From NCBI GenBank assembly GCA_035691285.1, contig DASSJI010000065.1:1-24629 (forward strand): a DNA stretch of 24,629 nt, in the 5' to 3' direction. Position 1 is the first letter of the stretch; each line of letters opens with the position of its first letter. Under the pieces are notes generated by a model. It was not told the origin of the DNA and searched no databases. It saw nothing but the letters and a program-made list of their open reading frames with translations. A program made the position numbers and the translations under genes. Positions 20,800-24,629 of this stretch are shown here, one piece after another. This DNA comes from DATFEN01 sp035691285 (GTDB lineage Bacteria > Acidobacteriota > Vicinamibacteria > Fen-336).

Positions 20800-22886
20800 C
20801 CGAGCACCGTGTGCAGCTCGAGGAGCGTCTGCAGCCAGAACAGGTAGCGGGCCGACCACTTGAGGGCCGCACGCCGCGCCAGGCCGTCTTCGTCCCGCCA
20901 CACGTTGTTCGAGCGGTCGATGTCGAGGGTCAGCTTCGCCTCTGGATCGACGACGGCGCGGACGACTTTCGGTCCCGCGCGGAACGCGTAGCGCTTGTAG
21001 GTGTCGCGGCCGTCCCAGCTCTCGCGGACGAGCCTGCCGTCCGCGAACTCGATCAGGACCTCGACCGGCAGCCGCGCCTCCTCCCGCCGCTCGAAGGTCA
21101 CGACGGAGTCCCACACGGCCGGGGCGGGCTTGGGCGTGGGCGCGTCCAGGGAGACGAAGCGCTCCGACGTGGCTTCCAGGAAACCCCGCGGCGCCCGGCT
21201 CTCCTCCTGCTTCACCGAGGCCGCGTAGTCGACGAGGCCGCTCGAGTAGAAGGTCTCGTCGAAGAACGCGCTCCAGTCCCGGGCGGTCACCTCGTTCAGC
21301 GTCGCGAGCAGATCCCGTGTCGTCGGATGTGCGAAACGGTAACGGTGCGCGTAGGTGCGCCAGACGCGGTCCATGTTCTCGGCGCCCAGCAGGTTCTCCA
21401 GGGTCTCGTATACCAGGGCGGGCCTGTCGTAGGCGTTCAGGTAGTAGGAGTCCTTCGACTGGTATTCCCAGGCGCGCCGCACCAGGGGGTCCTCGCGGCC
21501 GAAGCGGCGCAGGTCCTTGCGATGCTCGTCGCCGCGGCGCATGAACACTCCGGGCGCGACCACCGGGATGCCCCGGCGCGCGTCGCGCTGGTTCCTGCCG
21601 CCGAAGTAGCGCACGGCGAACGCCTCGGGGCCGTAGGCGAGGTCGACGGCGCGCGTCTCGAAGTACTGGTTGATCCCCTCGTCGAGCCAGGCCTCCTCGG
21701 TCTCGTCGTTCGCGACCAGCCCGTACCAGAACTGGTGTCCCGCCTCGTGGACCGTCACGGATTCCGGGGCCAGCAGATCGCGGCGAGCCCACGCCGGCGC
21801 GCCGCCCGTGAAGAGCGTGGGGTACTCCATCCCGCCGGAGCCCGAGTACCAGGCCGGATCGACGACGGTGAGCTGCGCGTAGGGATAGGGAGCCGACCAG
21901 GCGCCGTAGGCGCGCAGGGCGAGCCGCGTCGCATCCAGGTAGCGGCGCGCGAGGTGCGCATGCTCGGGCAGCAGCAGCAGGCGCACGTCGACGGCCGGGT
22001 AGCCGGGCGCGTCGAAGCGCTCGCGCCGCTCCAGGAAGCGCGGGCATGCGGTCCACGCGAAGTCGTGGACGTCCTCCTGGACGAACCGCAACGTCTTCGT
22101 GCCGTCCGGGTTGCGCAGCGCCTCCGTCTCGCGACCGGTGGCGCCGACCACGAAGCGCTCCGGCAGCGTGACGCGCACGTCGTAGTTCCCGTAGTCGGAG
22201 AAGAACTCGGTGGTCGAATGGAACGCGTGGGCCTTCCACTGGCCGTCCTTCGCCAGCACGCCGATCTTGGGGAACCACTGCACGATGAAGAGGTAGTCGT
22301 GCACCCAGCCGGCGCGTCCCACGGTGCCGTGGGGGACGTGCGAGGTCCATTCGATGCGCAGGCGAGCCGTCGCTCCCGCCGCGATCGGAGCGGGCGTTCG
22401 CACCACGGCCACCGTGCGGTCGTCCGGGTTGCCGCCGTCGGCGTCGACGTAGCGGAGCGTCGCGGTGAGGTCCGACTCCGCCGGCTCGAGGAGCAGGACC
22501 CGCGTCGGCTGCGTGTAGCCGAAATCGCGGTCCTTGCGGAAGCGCGCGGCGCGCGGGCCCTCTCCGCGGGCCGAGGCTGAGAGGTTGCTCCGGAACGCGT
22601 TCCAGTAGAGGTGGAAGGGAAGCTCGTCGACGGCCTTGTCGCTCGTGTTCCTCCAGTCGAGCACGAGACGCCCGTCGATCTGGTGCGTGCGCTCGTCGAG
22701 GCGCGCCTCGATCGTGTAGCTCGCGATGCGCGGCGAGCGCCCGGGCAAGGGAGGCAGCGGATACGCCGCCGGGACCGCTGGCAGATCGAAGGGCCGCGGC
22801 CACGGCTCGGGGGGCTCGGCGGCGCAGCCGGCCACCGAGACGAAAGCCGCGAGCAGGATGGGGCGCATTGGCGGGATGGCGGGCAT
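20796..22886 (-). CDS. M1-family metallopeptidase, lipoprotein
   Basis: The protein has 696 residues from ATG 22886, or 690 from ATG 22868, which starts the classical MRPILLAAFVSVAGC lipoprotein signal. Both give the same lipid Cys. In the numbering from 22868, the exopeptidase-like motif is GGMEYP (345-350, in place of GAMEN), the zinc site is HEAGH (His374, Glu375, His378) and the third ligand is Glu397 in WLDEG, exactly 18 residues later, as in M1 enzymes. YYLNAYDRP follows with the probable transition-state Tyr. The N-terminal beta-sandwich and a C-terminal all-beta segment (from about 560) are present, but the helical domain of classical aminopeptidase N is missing, as in other bacterial M1-like lipoproteins. 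It is membrane-attached and faces the periplasm, cleaving peptides. It lies 26 bases after the oxidoreductase gene. Confidence 0.93.
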   Translation of the reverse strand: MPAIPPMRPILLAAFVSVAGCAAEPPEPWPRPFDLPAVPAAYPLPPLPGRSPRIASYTIEARLDERTHQIDGRLVLDWRNTSDKAVDELPFHLYWNAFRSNLSASARGEGPRAARFRKDRDFGYTQPTRVLLLEPAESDLTATLRYVDADGGNPDDRTVAVVRTPAPIAAGATARLRIEWTSHVPHGTVGRAGWVHDYLFIVQWFPKIGVLAKDGQWKAHAFHSTTEFFSDYGNYDVRVTLPERFVVGATGRETEALRNPDGTKTLRFVQEDVHDFAWTACPRFLERRERFDAPGYPAVDVRLLLLPEHAHLARRYLDATRLALRAYGAWSAPYPYAQLTVVDPAWYSGSGGMEYPTLFTGGAPAWARRDLLAPESVTVHEAGHQFWYGLVANDETEEAWLDEGINQYFETRAVDLAYGPEAFAVRYFGGRNQRDARRGIPVVAPGVFMRRGDEHRKDLRRFGREDPLVRRAWEYQSKDSYYLNAYDRPALVYETLENLLGAENMDRVWRTYAHRYRFAHPTTRDLLATLNEVTARDWSAFFDETFYSSGLVDYAASVKQEESRAPRGFLEATSERFVSLDAPTPKPAPAVWDSVVTFERREEARLPVEVLIEFADGRLVRESWDGRDTYKRYAFRAGPKVVRAVVDPEAKLTLDIDRSNNVWRDEDGLARRAALKWSARYLFWLQTLLELHTVLG

Positions 22887-22912
22887 TCTAGCTCGCGACG
22901 CCGCGCGGGCTT

Positions 22913-24325
22913 CTAGTCGGGCCGCATCAGCTCTCCCGCCTCGAAGACGCCCGCCGGTTCCCAGGGGCGCCCGGGGTACCAGACGGACGGCGTCAGCCGG
23001 GAGCGCGGGCCGTCCTTTCCCTTCGGCCACAGCGTGCAGGTGACGACGCGGTGGCCGTGGTCTTCCTCCTCGCAGAAGGGGCAGAAGACGCACAGCCGCA
23101 CGCGATCCTCCGCGCCGAGCGCCCACTTCCGCGGGAGATCGGGATCGGCGAGCAGAGCGCGGGCCATGCCCACGAGGTCCGCTTGGCCCTCGCGAAGGAT
23201 CGCCTCGGCCTGCTCGAAGCGGGCGATCTTGCCCGTCGTCACTACGGGGATCTGGAACCCGGCCGCTCGCACCGCCGCGCGGATCTGCGCGGCGAGCGGG
23301 ACGTTCACGCCGAACGGGTCCTTCTTGTCGCGGGGGATGCACGTGTGGCCGCTGTGGCCGGTATAGGGGTAGGCCGGCTCGCCCACCTTCGGCTGCTTCG
23401 CGTCGTCGAACTTGCCACCCCGCGAGATCGAAAGGAAGTCGAGCCCGGCACGGGCCAGCTCGACGCCGATGCGCGCCGCCTCCTCGATGCCCGTGCCGTG
23501 GATCCGCCCATCGGCGCCGAGGATGTCCTCGGAGCCGAGGTAGCGACAGCCGACGAGGAACTCCGGGCCCACCTGCTCGCGGACCGCCGCGATCACCTCG
23601 CGCGGAAGCCGCAGCCGGTTCTCGAGGCTGCCGCCGTACGCGTCCCTCCGGGCGTTCGTCGCCGACAGGAAAGAAGCCAGGGTGTAGGCGTGGGCGAAGT
23701 GCAGCTCCACTCCGTCGAGGCCCGCTTGCTTCGCGCGCCGCGCCGCGGCGGCGAACCAGCCGGGGATCCGGCGGATCTCCTCGAGGCCCAGGTCCTCGAT
23801 CGTCTGCCGATAGCCGAACAGGAAGTCGCGCCGGTCCCGCGGGTCCACGAGCCAGGCTTCGTGCTGGGCTTCGAACTCGGCGTCGGTGAGGCCGAGCACC
23901 GGCTCGGGCAGCCGTCCGCGCCGCACCATGCCCTCGAGGAACTCCCGGGTCGGCTTGCGCCGCGCGATCTTCAGGAAGTCGATGATCTGCGGGATCACGA
24001 GGGAGGGCGAGACGCCCCGCATCGCCTCGCGCAGGGCCCTGAGGCCGGGCAGGAAGCGGTCGTCCGAGAGGCGCAGGAGCGGGCCGCTCGCGACGTCGCG
24101 GACGCCGATCGCCTCGAGAACGATCATGCCCGGTTCGCCCAGGGCGTAGCGCAGGTAGATCTCGCGCACCGACGGCGTGACGAAGCCGTCGTCGCTGCCG
24201 CGCCAGGTGACCATGGCGGGCAGCCAGATGCGGTTCGGCATCACGAGCCCGCCGCGCCCGATGGAGAACGGCCGGAAGAGCAGCGCGCCCGCCGGATCGT
24301 TCAACTCAATCGCCGTCCTCGTCAT
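22913..24325 (-). CDS. Old Yellow Enzyme-family NADH:flavin oxidoreductase with C-terminal Cys cluster motif
   Basis: This 470-residue FMN TIM-barrel protein starts at ATG 24325, overlapping the upstream gene by 20 bases; an in-frame TTG at 24304 is possible. Family landmarks are LFRPFSIGRGGLVMPNRI, the WLPAMVTW substrate strand, GVELHFAHAYTLASFLS with the active-site His pair, NARRDAYGGSLENRLRLPRE, SRGGKFDD and VVTTGKI, then GQADLVGMARALLADPDLP near the C-terminus. After the barrel comes CVFCPFC and, eleven residues on, another Cys (412, 415, 418, 430), nearly the 4Fe-4S motif of 2,4-dienoyl-CoA reductase and trimethylamine dehydrogenase. The protein ends 40 residues later, without the FAD/NAD domain those enzymes carry. 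It probably reduces an activated C=C bond, perhaps of a CoA ester from the aromatic pathway. Confidence 0.9.
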   Translation of the reverse strand: MTRTAIELNDPAGALLFRPFSIGRGGLVMPNRIWLPAMVTWRGSDDGFVTPSVREIYLRYALGEPGMIVLEAIGVRDVASGPLLRLSDDRFLPGLRALREAMRGVSPSLVIPQIIDFLKIARRKPTREFLEGMVRRGRLPEPVLGLTDAEFEAQHEAWLVDPRDRRDFLFGYRQTIEDLGLEEIRRIPGWFAAAARRAKQAGLDGVELHFAHAYTLASFLSATNARRDAYGGSLENRLRLPREVIAAVREQVGPEFLVGCRYLGSEDILGADGRIHGTGIEEAARIGVELARAGLDFLSISRGGKFDDAKQPKVGEPAYPYTGHSGHTCIPRDKKDPFGVNVPLAAQIRAAVRAAGFQIPVVTTGKIARFEQAEAILREGQADLVGMARALLADPDLPRKWALGAEDRVRLCVFCPFCEEEDHGHRVVTCTLWPKGKDGPRSRLTPSVWYPGRPWEPAGVFEAGELMRPD

Positions 24326-24629
24326 CGGCCGTCTCGTCCCTCCGGCCCTCGGCCATCTCCGCCTCGATGCCGAGGTCGGCGAGGCGTCGGCGCAGGGCCT
24401 CGAAGCCCCGCCGATCGGGAGGCGGATCGCTGCGGAAGACGTCGAGGATGTCCTCGAGGCGGTCGACGCGCCGCGCGAGCTGTCCGATGATCTCGATCGA
24501 GAACGAGGCGCCGTCTTGCTGGGCGCCGGCGAAGGCGCTCGCCTCGCCATAGGCGCCCAGCAGGTCCACCATGCGGGCGCTCAGGCTGTCGGCGGCCTCC
24601 ACCAGCTCGCTCTGGAACAGGCTCTCGCG
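24306..24629 (-). CDS. Unknown helical protein, N-terminus outside the window
   Basis: The frame is open to the right edge (108 codons visible before the stop), so the start lies outside; the GTG at 24602 is only an internal candidate. The visible part is predicted helical: LFQSELVEAADSLSARMVDLL, FSIEIIGQLARRVDRLEDIL and RGFEALRRRLADLGIEAEM, with heptad-like spacing in LARRVDRLEDILDVF. The tail is very acidic (DETADDEDGD). I do not recognise a family. The last 20 bases overlap the start of the ene-reductase gene, so it is likely the preceding member of the same transcription unit. Confidence 0.6.
   Translation of the reverse strand, partial: RESLFQSELVEAADSLSARMVDLLGAYGEASAFAGAQQDGASFSIEIIGQLARRVDRLEDILDVFRSDPPPDRRGFEALRRRLADLGIEAEMAEGRRDETADDEDGD

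Noticed and set aside
20811..22580. 589-codon plus-strand open frame opposite the M1 peptidase, and similar long frames at 18019-19395 and 23051-24490
   Set aside because: All lie antisense to genes with complete catalytic motifs. Absence of stops is expected at this GC content and their translations look like shadow sequence.
1..24629. CRISPR arrays, insertion sequences, toxin-antitoxin or phage-defence genes
   Set aside because: No regularly spaced repeats, transposase motifs, terminal inverted repeats or recognisable defence domains were found on either strand.

Overview
This is a very GC-rich, densely packed bacterial window. It suggests an uncultured Gram-negative-type soil or sediment organism. 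The reasons are a CarD/CdnL regulator next to an HU/IHF-type protein, lipoproteins and a probable outer-membrane protein, many GTG/TTG starts, and genes of a kind I associate with Rokubacteria/Methylomirabilota, Acidobacteriota or Myxococcota. The phylum is an inference. No rRNA or marker protein here settles it.

Layout. (1) 1-988: the left edge cuts a secreted NHL/six-bladed beta-propeller gene whose composition is visibly less GC-rich than the rest. (2) 989-1484: no intact gene, but a decayed N-terminal piece of dihydroxy-acid dehydratase (ilvD). (3) 1485-2734 (-): a membrane-anchored SGNH hydrolase and a complete tRNA-Leu(CAA). (4) 2866-5504 (+): a family-5 solute-binding lipoprotein and a class V PLP enzyme that carries Cys where the cofactor-binding Asp is expected. 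(5) 5520-7441 (+): two well-formed sigma70-type promoters drive carD and then an HU/IHF-PilZ-small helical protein unit. (6) 7422-11158 (-): a five-gene unit of TauE/SafE permease, DUF1634 membrane protein, HAD phosphatase, DegT/StrS aminotransferase and an exported barrel-like protein. Three of its four junctions are TTGA start/stop overlaps. (7) 11392-13225 (+): alpha/beta hydrolase, AhpD/CMD-like protein and hotdog thioesterase, tightly coupled. (8) 13230-24629 (-): at least nine co-directional genes. In transcription order these are an unknown helical protein (partial), an Old-Yellow-Enzyme-type oxidoreductase with a Cys cluster, an M1 metallopeptidase lipoprotein, a polytopic membrane protein, a flavin reductase, a benzoate-CoA ligase, a creatininase-family hydrolase, a 4-hydroxybenzoyl-CoA-type thioesterase, and a large PD40-propeller/amidohydrolase.

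How they may work together. The last unit looks like aromatic-acid/CoA chemistry: a ligase activates a benzoate-like acid, a DPAG-type hotdog thioesterase can release the acid, and flavin and ene reductases supply reductive or oxygenase-partner steps. Secreted peptidase and amidohydrolase functions are mixed in. The carD/HU/PilZ block joins global transcription, nucleoid structure and probable c-di-GMP sensing at one locus.

I saw no CRISPR array, prophage, IS element, toxin-antitoxin or defence system. The best leads are the HU-PilZ-small-protein unit, the Asp-to-Cys PLP enzyme, the Fe-S-motif ene reductase lacking the usual C-terminal flavin domain, and the broken-ilvD/composition boundary near 1333, which may be a recombination scar or an assembly join.
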